Under the pieces are notes generated by a model, which was not told the origin of the DNA, ran no database searches, and saw only the letters and a program-made list of their open reading frames with translations. Of a stretch of 64,000 nucleotides of DNA, positions 24,629-34,311 are shown piece after piece; the stretch's first letter is position 1; every line of letters begins with the position of its first letter. The translations under genes were made by a program, and so were the position numbers. The stretch is from Senegalia massiliensis (GTDB lineage Bacteria > Bacillota > Clostridia > Tissierellales > SIT17), in NCBI RefSeq assembly GCF_900626135.1, contig NZ_LR130786.1, positions 248,001 through 312,000 of the forward strand, written 5' to 3'.

Positions 24629-27348
24629 TACTCATCACCTGCCCACTGTATCAATGTTTTTGTGTCATTTTTTTTAAATAGATGGTTTCCTATTTTTGCA
24701 TCTTCAGTAACTATTAATTTTTTAATATAAGAATTTTGAGCATCAAACCATTGAGAATCTACTCCATTATCCGTAAATGCTAATATATCATTCATTAATC
24801 TTAATTTAATTTTGCTATCTGATTTTCCTATTTCAAATCCATTCCCACTAAAATCAAAGAAAGTTGTTACTTCATTCATCTGCCCATTTATTCCTGCATA
24901 GTCATTTGTTAACTTACTAAAAGATAAATTCCAAGCTTCAGCAGTTTCTGATATCTTTTTTTCATAAGCTTCTATTACTTTACCATCTGCATCTTGATAT
25001 TCAGCTCTCATAGTATTAGTTACACTTTCAGCTGTTGCCTGTATACTAGAATTAAAATCTACTGCAAGTTGTTGAGTTTGTTCATTTATTACTTCTTGTT
25101 GTTTTTCATCAGAGCTTGTAGCAAATTCTTCTGCTTTTCTTTTTATCTCTGACTGTATAAATTCTTGAGCATTATTTAATTTTTCTTGATATGCTGCTAT
25201 TCTATCTTTATAAATAATAAATCTAGCATCTACTTCTTGTTTTTCTGTAGTTGTTGTTTTTCCATCTGATATTACATTATTTATATAATCTATTAAATTA
25301 TTAAATGCTGTAATATAGTTATTGTATGCTGTATTTTCTTCTACTTTATATGTTCCTGTTAGATGTTCATTATTATATATAGATTGATGCATCTTATATA
25401 TTTGTTGTTGTTGTGATTGTAGTGTATTAATATATTTCTCTACTGCTTTAGCTTCAGATTCTTCTATTATTCCATCTTTGAAAGTTGTGCTAACATCATT
25501 TTGGAAGTTATCTAAATTATTTGATACATTATCAATTTTATTATCTACATAATAATTAGATATAGTCCATGTATAATCTAAAGGATCATTGCTTTCAATT
25601 TGAGAATTTTTATTATAAGCTTTACCTATATATTTTTTATTTAAAGGATCATCACTTATGTTAGTTCCATTTATATCATCTGCATATTTAGTCCACTCAT
25701 ATATAGGAGCTTTTTCTATTTCTTCTTCTACTTTGGTTATTACAGTTTCCTCTATGGTTTTACCACTGCTAAGCCTAATCTTTAGACTATTCCCATCAAA
25801 TAGTAGCGAATAGTCCTCTATTGAATTTCCTATTAGTAAAGTACCATTACTCAAATCAAATTTAACTTTACCACCTTGAAGAATTCCTGTATTAATTACA
25901 TCAGCTATAATACCACTACCATCCATAGCAGTAGTCCAATTCCATTCACCATTAGCCAATTTACTATTAGCTATCCTTATTAAACCACCTTTTATTTGTA
26001 CTGCCATAGTAGAGCTTACTTCATCAGGTTTATCTATTGTAAGAATCCCATCGCCTTTTCTATGAAATACATAACCACCAGTGGCATTGGCTTTATCATT
26101 AAACTCTTCTAATAGATTAAATATATAGTTAGCATTAATAGTACCATCTTGATTTATAACATCAGCTCTATCCCATACTCCAGATTTATCTCTGAATTGA
26201 TTTATAAACTTCTCATTCTCATTGAGCTTTGAGGTTATATCATCTATAAAATTTCCTAAAAGAATTTCATCATTTTCAGGATTTAAAATATCTTCCTTAT
26301 ATGATAAAACTCTTGCCTTTACTCTTAATGGTGGATTGAATTCCCTATCTATAACACCTACGGTATCTCCAAGTTCTACTCCTTCATGTTCAAGGCCATC
26401 TATAGATTTAAGATCAATGACTTTTCCTTCATAGGAAATTTGTATTTGACTTCTTTTCAAATATTCTTCATATGTTAATCTTAGAAGTTCTTCTGGGTCC
26501 TCTACATCGTCAAATTCGACTTTATCAAATGTATGCTTTTTATTACCATTTTTATCAAGTCTTCCCCATTGTTCAAGTATTTCTGAATCAAATAAATATT
26601 CTTGGCCAAGTGGTTTATCTACTGGATCACCATTTGCAATGCTCCATTCTACTTTTGCAAAAGTAATCCTACGACCATAGCCATCACCTATTTGCTCTCC
26701 CTTTCCATATCCGTAAAGAGCAGTTATAATATCATTTTCATGTACCTTTCTATTTATAGATACAAGATCCTTTGAAAATTCATATCTTTTACCTCTATCC
26801 GCTCCCCTTCTTGCTAAAAGGTCTATATATCTATGCAGTATCTTTTTGCCCGATACTTCTAGTCTAGTACGTATTTCACCTTTCCAGTTTTGAGCTGTCA
26901 TGTTGATAGCTTCTTTTCCAAACATATGATAGAAATTTGCGCTACTGATACCTAAATCATCAACTAGTCCTACTTCTATCCTGGAATTACTAAGTGCACT
27001 CTCCATTCCTATATTTGCAGTAGTATCTTGAGGTCTCTTATCCTCAATATAGTCCCCCCAAGTTTCATAAATGAATTCCTCACAATATACCTTCATAGTA
27101 ATTCCATCAGTCTCATGAGGCTCTTCTATACCTCTGATAATAAATTCTCTCCATTTACCCCTTCTATCTTTATAAAGAATTCTTCCATTCTTTTCAATGT
27201 ATTTAGCATTTTCATTTCCACCGAATATTGCAAACTCTATAAAATGTTCTCCATTAATTTCTTCCTTTCGAAAAGCAGTTAAAAGATCTTTGAGATTGCA
27301 TTTAAATTTTTCATTTCTATCAAAAATTTTAAATTCCATTATAGCCAC
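24628..27348 (-). CDS. Phage tail endopeptidase / tail-tip protein (Tal-like)
   Basis: A 906-residue tail-tip protein. The N-terminal ~370 residues form the prophage-tail domain (gp44/Tal fold: FKIFDRNEKFKCNL, DDVEDPEELLRLTYEEYLK, GVELGDTVGVIDREFNPPL). The middle and C-terminal parts are long helical and linker stretches (TEKQEVDARFIIYKDRIAAY) that would trimerise. It hangs below the distal tail protein and meets the cell surface; some family members degrade peptidoglycan. It overlaps the Dit gene by 10 bases. Confidence 0.85.
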   Translation of the reverse strand: MAIMEFKIFDRNEKFKCNLKDLLTAFRKEEINGEHFIEFAIFGGNENAKYIEKNGRILYKDRRGKWREFIIRGIEEPHETDGITMKVYCEEFIYETWGDYIEDKRPQDTTANIGMESALSNSRIEVGLVDDLGISSANFYHMFGKEAINMTAQNWKGEIRTRLEVSGKKILHRYIDLLARRGADRGKRYEFSKDLVSINRKVHENDIITALYGYGKGEQIGDGYGRRITFAKVEWSIANGDPVDKPLGQEYLFDSEILEQWGRLDKNGNKKHTFDKVEFDDVEDPEELLRLTYEEYLKRSQIQISYEGKVIDLKSIDGLEHEGVELGDTVGVIDREFNPPLRVKARVLSYKEDILNPENDEILLGNFIDDITSKLNENEKFINQFRDKSGVWDRADVINQDGTINANYIFNLLEEFNDKANATGGYVFHRKGDGILTIDKPDEVSSTMAVQIKGGLIRIANSKLANGEWNWTTAMDGSGIIADVINTGILQGGKVKFDLSNGTLLIGNSIEDYSLLFDGNSLKIRLSSGKTIEETVITKVEEEIEKAPIYEWTKYADDINGTNISDDPLNKKYIGKAYNKNSQIESNDPLDYTWTISNYYVDNKIDNVSNNLDNFQNDVSTTFKDGIIEESEAKAVEKYINTLQSQQQQIYKMHQSIYNNEHLTGTYKVEENTAYNNYITAFNNLIDYINNVISDGKTTTTEKQEVDARFIIYKDRIAAYQEKLNNAQEFIQSEIKRKAEEFATSSDEKQQEVINEQTQQLAVDFNSSIQATAESVTNTMRAEYQDADGKVIEAYEKKISETAEAWNLSFSKLTNDYAGINGQMNEVTTFFDFSGNGFEIGKSDSKIKLRLMNDILAFTDNGVDSQWFDAQNSYIKKLIVTEDAKIGNHLFKKNDTKTLIQWAGDE

Positions 27349-28058
27349 CTCTCAATATATGAAAGAGTTGCATATACCCCTAATGGCTCTATTTTGATTT
27401 GATATTCTCCAGTAGGTATAGAAAAAAAATCACTTTCTAAATATAAATCTTCCATAATAAGAACTCCATTTTTTCTTATAGACTCTTTTTCTAAATCTAT
27501 AACTACTTCATCCCCTGTTACAAAATTATTTTCTATATACAAAAACTCTCCCGTATCAAGGAGAGTAATTTTTATATATGTGATATTTGAATTAATTTGT
27601 ACATTTATAATTCCTTTTGTTTCATATGTTCCATTATTTAAAAGTATGTTGTCATCAAGTGTTTCTGTTATTTCCTCTCCATAGCTAATTGGATCAGGAC
27701 AAGCAAATACAAGTGTAGTGGAACCAGTGTATAGCAATTTTTCAAATTCAGTATTACCATCTAATATTGCTATATCATATTTATCATTTTCATCTGTAAC
27801 TAGTTTTTTTGGTTCTTTGGTATATAAAAGCTTTGCTAATTCTCTCATCTTATCTCTTACTTTATTTTTATTTTCTTCTATTAATCTTATATCTACTTCA
27901 ATATATTTCACTTCAAGGTTATTTTTTATGAATGTAAGACCTCTTTTTCCTGGTATAGTTATCATGTTAGTACTTATTGGAGGTAGAATAGATTTTCTCA
28001 CATTTTCAATATTTACATATTCACTAAAATCCGTATTATTAAATATCAAATTCAACAT
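27339..28058 (-). CDS. Distal tail protein (Dit / phage tail family)
   Basis: A 239-residue protein of the siphovirus distal tail family. The N-terminal 120 residues form the ring domain (FNNTDFSEYVNIENVRKSIL, TMITIPGKRGLTF), then SYGEEITETLDD, then the C-terminal galectin-like domain that ends GVYATLSYIERWL. It caps the tail tube and joins it to the tail-tip. Position directly after the tape measure gene and before the Tal-like gene is diagnostic. Confidence 0.87.
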   Translation of the reverse strand: MLNLIFNNTDFSEYVNIENVRKSILPPISTNMITIPGKRGLTFIKNNLEVKYIEVDIRLIEENKNKVRDKMRELAKLLYTKEPKKLVTDENDKYDIAILDGNTEFEKLLYTGSTTLVFACPDPISYGEEITETLDDNILLNNGTYETKGIINVQINSNITYIKITLLDTGEFLYIENNFVTGDEVVIDLEKESIRKNGVLIMEDLYLESDFFSIPTGEYQIKIEPLGVYATLSYIERWL

Positions 28059-30430
28059 TACTTCCTACCTCCCCTTCTCCTCATGTCATCTAATTTTCTT
28101 GCTACTCTATCTATGTCAGCTTCTTCTCTTACTATCATTTGTTTTACTACTATTGTACTTCCTATTCCGCCTATTTTCTCTAAAGCTTTAGCCATTAAAC
28201 TTGGTAATTTATTTAAAGGCATTATAGCTTCTCCACCAGTTCTAGGTTCTGCAAATCCTTGTAACCCAGCCATAGTTGGTATTATAGTTGGACGCTTTAA
28301 TATACCTCCTTGGGCGTTCCAAGATATTTTTGGATATGGCACCTCATAACCAAAAACTTTTTTAAATCCTTTAGATATAGACATTTTTGGTATGCTGGGT
28401 TTTGGTATTTTGAGCTTCATGCCAGAAAAGAAACCCTTTATTTTTTCTACTATATTACTTATAGTATTTTTTGCAGATTCAATAGGATCAACTATTGCAC
28501 TTTTAGCAGCATCAAATTTAGATTTTGCACTACTTCTTAAACTTTCAAATTTACTTATTGCATCATTTTTCATAGCATTTATAGTGGAAAAAACCCTGTC
28601 TTTAGCACTTGAAATAGGATTAATTATATTACTTTTAATTTTATCCCATGCAAATTTAGCTACAGATTTTATGACATCCCAAGCTTTTCCCATAAGTCCT
28701 GTTATTACTTTTAAATACGTACTTAATATTGATTTAACTAAACTTATTGAACTTGTTATTATAGATTTAATACCATTCCAGGTATCTTTAAGCAAACCTT
28801 TAATAGCATCCCATGCACCTTGCCAGTCACCTTTTATTACTGCAAGAACTACTTTTATTATTCCTTTTATTATGTTTAATACAGTAGTGACTACATTTGA
28901 TATAACTGTGAAAGCTTTAGTTAAAATAGTAATTATATCTGTACCATATTTATTCCATATCGCTTTACTTGTTTCTATAAATACAGTTATTATAGCTTTT
29001 AAACCTTCTATTGTTACACCAATTATTTCTTTAACTTTAGTCCATACTTCTTGTACTTTTATCCGGAAATCTTCATTATTCTTATATAATGCTACAAATA
29101 TAGCTATTAATCCAGTTATTACTGCTATAACAATTCCAACTGGTCCAGTAATAGCTGTAAAGGCGGCGGCAAGTCCTCCTCCGCCCGCTCCTGCGGCTGC
29201 TCCTCCACCAAATAAACCAATTACTGAACTTAATCCAGTGGCCAGTGTTCCTATTACCATTAATAGTGGGCCAATCGCTGCAGCAATTGCTGCTATAACT
29301 AATATTACTTTTTGTGCAGCTGGAGACATGTTATTAAAGCTTGTAACCACTTTCGTTATCCCTTGAGTTACTTTAGTCATTATAGGTTGTAACGTTTCAC
29401 CAAGTGTAGCCATAGAATTCTGAAATTCTTGTTGTGACTCTTTATTCTCTACTAATTCTTTATTATTTTTTCTATATTCTTCATTTACCTTAGCAAGTCC
29501 AGTATCTGCTAGTGTTTGTAAAATATAATTTTGTTCCTCACCTTTCTTTTTAGCTTCTGCCAAACCTTCATTAAACGTATCTAAATTCATCCCAGAGCGT
29601 TCAAGCATTTCAGCAAAAGGACCAACTGCTTTTCCAGTAGCCAAAGTTTCTTGAAGTCCATCTGCAAGCCCTTCGATCTTTAATGTATCGGGAAATTTGA
29701 TTACAGCACCAGAAAGAGCATCCATAGCCTGAGTCATTCCCTGTTCATCAAAACCTGTAGCTAAAAGGTTAGATAAGGCTTCTACATTAGAATCTGTTTC
29801 ATCACTTACAGCTGACAAATCTACAAGACTTTTCTTTATTTTATCTGTTCCTATACCAGCATTTTTTGCATTTGTTTCAAGCTTTGCTAAGTCTCCTCTA
29901 AATTCTTCAGTTCCTTTTGTTACTGCAGCAAAACCCCCCACTAAAGGTAAGGTAACTTTTGTAGTCATGGATTGTCCTATACCTTTTAATTTAGATCCCA
30001 TATCCTTTAATTTTTTACTTGCTTTAGCTGCAGTATCACCAGTTCTTTTTTGTGCCTGTTCAACTTCTTTTAATTGATTTTCATAGTGACCTAATTTACT
30101 TTCAGTTTCAACTATTTCTCTTTGAAATGCTCTATATTGCCCATCATCTATTTCACCATTTTTATATTGGTTTGAAACTTCTTGTTGTGCACTTTTTAAC
30201 TTTTCTAGCTTTTCTTTTGTAGTATTAACTTGATTACCTAGGAGTTCTTGTTTTTGAGCTAAAAGTGTAGTATCTTTAGGGTTAAATTTTAAACCTTTAT
30301 TTACTTGTCTTAACTCCTTAGCTATATCCCTAGATTGTTTATTCACATTTTGAAGTGCCTTATCCAGTCCTGTAGTTTCTGCACCTATTTGAATAGTGAT
30401 ACCTTTGATATTCTTAGCTATGATACTCAC
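28058..30430 (-). CDS. Phage tail tape measure protein
   Basis: A 790-residue protein. Residues 1-150 are coiled coil with a TMP opening (GITIQIGAETTGLDKALQNV). The middle has the conserved TP901-type segment GTEEFRGDLAKLETNAKNAG and repeated amphipathic helices. Two hydrophobic stretches at about 378-450 (VILVIAAIAAAIGPLLMVI, AAFTAITGPVGIVIAVITG) probably insert into the host membrane. Its length sets tail length; by the usual 1.5 angstrom per residue rule the tail would be roughly 120 nm. It follows the gpG/gpT chaperone pair. Confidence 0.93.
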   Translation of the reverse strand: MSIIAKNIKGITIQIGAETTGLDKALQNVNKQSRDIAKELRQVNKGLKFNPKDTTLLAQKQELLGNQVNTTKEKLEKLKSAQQEVSNQYKNGEIDDGQYRAFQREIVETESKLGHYENQLKEVEQAQKRTGDTAAKASKKLKDMGSKLKGIGQSMTTKVTLPLVGGFAAVTKGTEEFRGDLAKLETNAKNAGIGTDKIKKSLVDLSAVSDETDSNVEALSNLLATGFDEQGMTQAMDALSGAVIKFPDTLKIEGLADGLQETLATGKAVGPFAEMLERSGMNLDTFNEGLAEAKKKGEEQNYILQTLADTGLAKVNEEYRKNNKELVENKESQQEFQNSMATLGETLQPIMTKVTQGITKVVTSFNNMSPAAQKVILVIAAIAAAIGPLLMVIGTLATGLSSVIGLFGGGAAAGAGGGGLAAAFTAITGPVGIVIAVITGLIAIFVALYKNNEDFRIKVQEVWTKVKEIIGVTIEGLKAIITVFIETSKAIWNKYGTDIITILTKAFTVISNVVTTVLNIIKGIIKVVLAVIKGDWQGAWDAIKGLLKDTWNGIKSIITSSISLVKSILSTYLKVITGLMGKAWDVIKSVAKFAWDKIKSNIINPISSAKDRVFSTINAMKNDAISKFESLRSSAKSKFDAAKSAIVDPIESAKNTISNIVEKIKGFFSGMKLKIPKPSIPKMSISKGFKKVFGYEVPYPKISWNAQGGILKRPTIIPTMAGLQGFAEPRTGGEAIMPLNKLPSLMAKALEKIGGIGSTIVVKQMIVREEADIDRVARKLDDMRRRGGRK

Positions 30431-30433
30431 CTC

Positions 30434-30655
30434 CTAGCCCATATATCTTTCAATATCAGCTTGTGTAGCTTCTCTCCTGCCATCTGTTTCTTCTTCACCT
30501 GCCCATATATCTACAAATCTAAAGAAATCATTCAAATTAAAAAGACTAAGTTCTTCAAAACTTAGTCCCATCTTTTTTGCAGCTACTAATATCTCTATCT
30601 CAGGATTTTCAGAAATTTTATTATTTGGTTTGTTCGACTTTTCCTTGTCCTCCAC
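30434..30655 (-). CDS. Tail assembly chaperone, frameshifted C-terminal part (gpT-like)
   Basis: A 73-codon frame overlapping the end of the gpG-like gene by 35 bases in the +1 frame. Its apparent first codon is GTG with no ribosome site before it, and a stop lies 27 bases upstream in the same frame. The order gpG - overlapping frame - tape measure is the hallmark of the gpG/gpGT frameshift of long-tailed phages. A +1 slip at TTT-C (30659-30656) would give a 175-residue fusion; AAA-G a few codons later is a second option. Confidence 0.7.
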   Translation of the reverse strand: MEDKEKSNKPNNKISENPEIEILVAAKKMGLSFEELSLFNLNDFFRFVDIWAGEEETDGRREATQADIERYMG

Positions 30656-30962
30656 GAAAGAAACTTTCTTGTGCCTCTGTTATTATATTTAACATCATAT
30701 CAGGATCTTCAAAATCTACATATTCTAGACTTTCCATCCACTGTTCAAAGCTAATTAATTGTCCAGTCTTAGCAGTTTTATGCATAGCCCAAGCCATTTG
30801 TAAAACTATAATTGAATCTAGTTTTGAAGGATCTTCTTCCATTTCAGAGAACTTCATTAGATTTCCTATTAGATCTTCTTTAAATTCCTTTTTATAAAAA
30901 TAGAGGGTCATAGGACCCCCTGCTAATTTATATTCTTTTTCTCCTATTTTTACATTTCTCAT
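30621..30962 (-). CDS. Tail assembly chaperone (gpG-like)
   Basis: A 113-residue protein between the major tail protein gene and the gpT-like frame. Typical features are the N-terminal beta-strand opening (MRNVKIGEKEYKLAGGPMTL), a helical body and an acidic stretch before the end. It binds the tape measure protein during tail assembly. It ends FFRGGQGKVEQTK just inside the overlap with the gpT-like frame. Confidence 0.8.
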   Translation of the reverse strand: MRNVKIGEKEYKLAGGPMTLYFYKKEFKEDLIGNLMKFSEMEEDPSKLDSIIVLQMAWAMHKTAKTGQLISFEQWMESLEYVDFEDPDMMLNIITEAQESFFRGGQGKVEQTK

Positions 30963-30975
30963 ATAATCATACCTC

Positions 30976-31554
30976 CTATGCTACCACTTGATTTGGTTCT
31001 ACTACACTGTCAAAGAAACTGTCATATACACTCTGATTTGTTTCAGATAATTCCAAAACTCCTTTTGTTATAAGCTTGCCACTTATTTCTGTAGGAGTTA
31101 CCTTTAATGTCAATGTTTCGGTATTTGGTTCTACATTTTCCGCTTTTGTTCCATGCTCTTTTGTAGGTCTACTAGACTTACAATTATAATATACATATCT
31201 TTTATTTTTTACATTTCCTTTTACTTGATATAAAAGAGCAAAAGGTTTTTGGACTCCATCTGCTATTTCAACTAACATTCCATTCGAATCTTTTTCCCAT
31301 CCTAACATTTTTACAAGTACATCATCTGGAACCAATGCCATTTCTAAATCACCTGTATAACCATTGTTACTTGTCATAGAAAAATATGCTATATTATCAG
31401 CATAAAAAGTAGACTCTTCACCTTCTGGATTTAATGCTAAATTTACTGCTCCTGGTATTTTAATTGGTGCTTCAAATGTTCCTGTAGTCTCATCTAAAAA
31501 AGCTACATGTACATTTTCAAGACCAAATACTATTTTGTTTTTCTCTCCTGCCAT
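30976..31554 (-). CDS. Major tail protein, phi13/TP901-1 family
   Basis: A 192-residue tube protein. It begins MAGEKNKIVFGLENVHVAFL and contains NLALNPEGEESTFYADN and GYTGDLEMALVPDDVLVKML, both characteristic of the phi13-type major tail proteins. The start used is the ATG eight bases after AGGAG. An upstream TTG in frame overlaps the ribosome site and the preceding stop. It forms the hexameric rings of the tail tube. Confidence 0.9.
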   Translation of the reverse strand: MAGEKNKIVFGLENVHVAFLDETTGTFEAPIKIPGAVNLALNPEGEESTFYADNIAYFSMTSNNGYTGDLEMALVPDDVLVKMLGWEKDSNGMLVEIADGVQKPFALLYQVKGNVKNKRYVYYNCKSSRPTKEHGTKAENVEPNTETLTLKVTPTEISGKLITKGVLELSETNQSVYDSFFDSVVEPNQVVA

Positions 31555-31568
31555 TTCATTCACTCCTA

Positions 31569-31880
31569 TCAAATTTGTATTTCATAACTTACTTGATACA
31601 GTTTTTCTGCATTAATATAAGTTTCATATTTCTGCCAAATTATTTTATTTTCATAAAATATAGTTTCTATTTTTTCTTCATCTGCAATGCTTTTTTTATT
31701 GGAATATAGTTCAATTATACAGTCACTAATAGGAAAATATACTTCATTATCAGCTAGAAAATTATCACTACCTTCAACGAAATATATGATATAAGGTAAT
31801 TCAGGAGGATTTGTAAAATTAGAATATGCTATAGGTAAATTTACTTGCTTTAATATATTGTAAAGCTCTGATATTCCCAT
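31569..31880 (-). CDS. Tail terminator/completion-like protein
   Basis: A 103-residue protein, starting MGISELYNILKQVNLPIAYSN, with PELPYIIYFVEGSDNFLADN near residue 25. The small size and position between the HK97-gp10-like and major tail genes match tail terminator (DUF3168/DUF806-like) proteins that cap the tail tube. Assignment rests on place and pattern. Confidence 0.7.
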   Translation of the reverse strand: MGISELYNILKQVNLPIAYSNFTNPPELPYIIYFVEGSDNFLADNEVYFPISDCIIELYSNKKSIADEEKIETIFYENKIIWQKYETYINAEKLYQVSYEIQI

Positions 31881-32257
31881 TAACCTTTTCCTCCTGATAT
31901 TATTATTTTTTCAATTCCCTGTTCAGTTTTTATAATTGCAGCTTCTTCCACAGGTTTTATATGAACTCTTGGAGCCACTCTACCACCATTTCTTTTTGCA
32001 TGGCCTTTTTCAAGTAAATGTGTTAGCTGATATACTTTATTTGATATTACATATCCACCTTTTACTTTTTTCTTTCTCCAACCTTTAGCATATTCACCTG
32101 TATCTTTAGGACTATTTGCTTTTAATTCTTTTACTGCAGTATCTGCTACTTCTTTTAACTCAATTTCTATTCCTTCTTTTACATCATCAGTATATTCTTT
32201 GATAGCTTTTGCTATTTCATCTCCAAGTCCTTCAAGTGTTGTTCTAACCACTTCCAA
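31880..32257 (-). CDS. HK97 gp10-like head-tail protein
   Basis: A 125-residue protein with an N-terminal helix (ALGDEIAKAIKEYTDDVKEG) and the gp10 core: VKELKANSPKDTGEYAKGW near residue 42, then QLTHLLEKGHAKRNGGRV near 78. It is a connector protein between neck and tail. Start overlaps the head-closure gene by 14 bases. Confidence 0.88.
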   Translation of the reverse strand: MEVVRTTLEGLGDEIAKAIKEYTDDVKEGIEIELKEVADTAVKELKANSPKDTGEYAKGWRKKKVKGGYVISNKVYQLTHLLEKGHAKRNGGRVAPRVHIKPVEEAAIIKTEQGIEKIIISGGKG

Positions 32258-32576
32258 TCACCTTCTCACAAGTTAGCTCTATTTCTTCGCCTGATAGTGA
32301 TAAACTACTATTATCTACTGTATCACCTTTATATGTTCTAATTACATTATATTTATTGCCTTGAAACTCAACTTTTTGCTCTCCTTGATACTCAAAAGAG
32401 TGTACTATTAATTTTATTTCAGGTTTTAGTCCTGCTACTTTTGCATTATAGAATTCACTACCCCCTATATCTTTAACCTTACAAAGAATAGTTCTTTCAA
32501 TAAAGGTAGCTACTTCTTGACCTATTTCATCTTTAATGATCTCTTCATCAATTAATTTAACCTCATGATCATACAT
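32244..32576 (-). CDS. Head-tail adaptor / head closure protein
   Basis: A 110-residue beta-rich protein (MYDHEVKLIDEEIIKDEIG, then EFYNAKVAGLKPEIKLIVHS and NVIRTYKGDTVDN), the pattern of SPP1 gp16-type closure proteins of HK97-like heads. It overlaps its neighbours by a few bases on each side, as in a tightly packed late operon. Confidence 0.8.
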   Translation of the reverse strand: MYDHEVKLIDEEIIKDEIGQEVATFIERTILCKVKDIGGSEFYNAKVAGLKPEIKLIVHSFEYQGEQKVEFQGNKYNVIRTYKGDTVDNSSLSLSGEEIELTCEKVIGSG

Positions 32577-32850
32577 TTTGAGTGCCCCAACTATGAATCA
32601 TCAAGTTGTGCAATCTAAATTGCAGATGTCTTGGCATGCCTTTTTCACTATCTCGTGACTGATACCTCCAGGTTGAATAATCTACTACAAACATTAGATG
32701 ATAAGAATTATTAATATCTAAATTTATTCCTTTTTCATCTTCTAATTCTTTTATGATTGCTTCAATGATTGCAATTAAATAGGTATCTCTAACTGTAGTA
32801 GAGATACCTAACCTTGCTTTTATTAAGTTTAATATTTGTGTTATATCCAT
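32569..32850 (-). CDS. Head-tail connector (gp6-like)
   Basis: A 93-residue helical protein, starting MDITQILNLIKARLGI, with YLIAIIEAIIKELEDEKGI in the middle and RDSEKGMPRHLQFRLHNLMI near the end. The pattern matches phage_connect_1/QLRG-type proteins that sit below the portal ("MPRxLQFRLHNL"). It lies between the small unknown protein and the adaptor gene. Confidence 0.82.
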   Translation of the reverse strand: MDITQILNLIKARLGISTTVRDTYLIAIIEAIIKELEDEKGINLDINNSYHLMFVVDYSTWRYQSRDSEKGMPRHLQFRLHNLMIHSWGTQNV

Positions 32851-33129
32851 TTACATCAACTCATTTTCAGCTTTTAGTGCTTCTTCTTTACCTTGGATTT
32901 TTTCACCATTTGAAAGCTCATACCATCCTCCACCAGTATGCTTAGGAAAGTCGGTATTATCAATTGTTTCTTCTGTGTCCTGTATTTCTTCAAATTCTTC
33001 AACTAGTTGTCCATATTTAGTAGAGTTTATTTCTTCAAATCTTTCTTTTGAAACATCTATAATAGTTCCTATAGGTTGAATTTTCTTTTCTCTTTTATCA
33101 TAGAATCTTCTTATAACTTTTGATTTCAT
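32851..33129 (-). CDS. Phage head-region protein, unknown
   Basis: A 92-residue protein, start MKSKVIRRFYDKREKKIQPI, with a basic beta-strand opening, an acidic middle (EEFEEIQDTEETIDN) and WYELSNGEKIQGKEE near the end. The opening is similar to the short proteins that often follow HK97 capsid genes, whose role is unknown. Conserved by position only. Confidence 0.65.
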   Translation of the reverse strand: MKSKVIRRFYDKREKKIQPIGTIIDVSKERFEEINSTKYGQLVEEFEEIQDTEETIDNTDFPKHTGGGWYELSNGEKIQGKEEALKAENELM

Positions 33130-33144
33130 TTTATATCCCTCCTA

Positions 33145-34311
33145 TTAAACTGCTGGTTCTGGAGTATAAGTTACATAAAAGCCTGCTTCACTATCAACTT
33201 TTTGCACATCAAATCTTACAAACCCTGCGAGTAATTGACCATACACTTCATGATCTACCCATTTTACAGATGTTTTCTTTCTATTAAACAATTTAGCAAA
33301 TTCCTTAGGATCTCCTATAAAACCTACTAAATCTCCTGCATTAATTCCTATTACATCATCATCTAATACTATTACTTCATATCCAAACAACTTTTTACCT
33401 GATGATGACTTTATATCATCTTGTAACAAATATCTCCCATTCTTATCTTTTGTTAAATCCAGCTCATTGAATAAAGATGCTGAGAGGATAGCTTTTGTTC
33501 TGTACACCTTCTTAATCCCTGTATTAAATAGAGTTTTTAATCCATCTATTCCCGTCACCGCTTTAGCATTTGCGGATTTAAGTACAGTAGCTATAGCATG
33601 GTTTTTAGTGTTTAAATCTTGGTCTGATATCTCTTCTGATATCATTCCTGCTACATCATAATCTGCATCATCAATAACTTCTTGAGATACAGGTATATAT
33701 CCTCTATAAGTTTCAATGTCATATGGCACTTCTGTGATTACTGGTTTAGCAAGTTCTGGATTTTTTGATAACTCTGCAACTGATGCCATTTTGCTACCTG
33801 ATTTTTTTATAACTGGATATTTTCCTGAACCACTGTGAACAGTTACCTCTCCTATAATTTTAGTTAAATCAAGTTCATCTTCAAGTGCGTCTTTTGGCTT
33901 CAATAATTCTTCTGGAATCAAAGCCCCACCTTCTACTGATGTGAACCCTGCTCTATCTTGTCCTTTGCTTTGTACATATCTTTTTATACCTTCTCTAATT
34001 TCCATATCATCAACACCTCTATTTCTTTTTTTGTTTTCAGGCTCTTTAGAATTAAGTTGATCTAATTCTCCTTCTAGTTCTTTTATCTCACCTTCAAGTT
34101 TATTTTTCTTTTCTTGCAATTCTTCTTTTTCTTTTTCTAGTTTTTCTGTTTCTTCATCAACTGCATTTATTTCTTCTTCTGTTTCAGCTTCTTCTATAGA
34201 TTTTTCTAATTCTTCACTCCTTGTCTTTATTTTAGTTTCTTCCTCTGTATATTCATTTAAAACTTTTCTTGCCTGTTCTATCTTCTTAGATAACATTAAT
34301 TGTTTTAGCAT
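33145..34311 (-). CDS. Major capsid protein, HK97 type
   Basis: A 388-residue capsid protein. Residues 1-105 form a highly charged coiled-coil scaffold (delta) domain (EEAETEEEINAVDEETEKLE), which the protease removes. The HK97-fold part follows: FTSVEGGALIPEELL near residue 123, then SGSGKYPVIKKSG, VPYDIETYRGYIPVSQEVID, and the C-terminal EVYGQLLAGFVRFDVQ. It builds the icosahedral head. The gene overlaps the protease gene by 7 bases. Confidence 0.94.
   Translation of the reverse strand: MLKQLMLSKKIEQARKVLNEYTEEETKIKTRSEELEKSIEEAETEEEINAVDEETEKLEKEKEELQEKKNKLEGEIKELEGELDQLNSKEPENKKRNRGVDDMEIREGIKRYVQSKGQDRAGFTSVEGGALIPEELLKPKDALEDELDLTKIIGEVTVHSGSGKYPVIKKSGSKMASVAELSKNPELAKPVITEVPYDIETYRGYIPVSQEVIDDADYDVAGMISEEISDQDLNTKNHAIATVLKSANAKAVTGIDGLKTLFNTGIKKVYRTKAILSASLFNELDLTKDKNGRYLLQDDIKSSSGKKLFGYEVIVLDDDVIGINAGDLVGFIGDPKEFAKLFNRKKTSVKWVDHEVYGQLLAGFVRFDVQKVDSEAGFYVTYTPEPAV

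Noticed and set aside
28392-29366. A 324-codon plus-strand frame
   Set aside because: It is the mirror of the tape measure gene, which has clear family features; no ribosome site and unnatural Ile/Ala/Pro composition.
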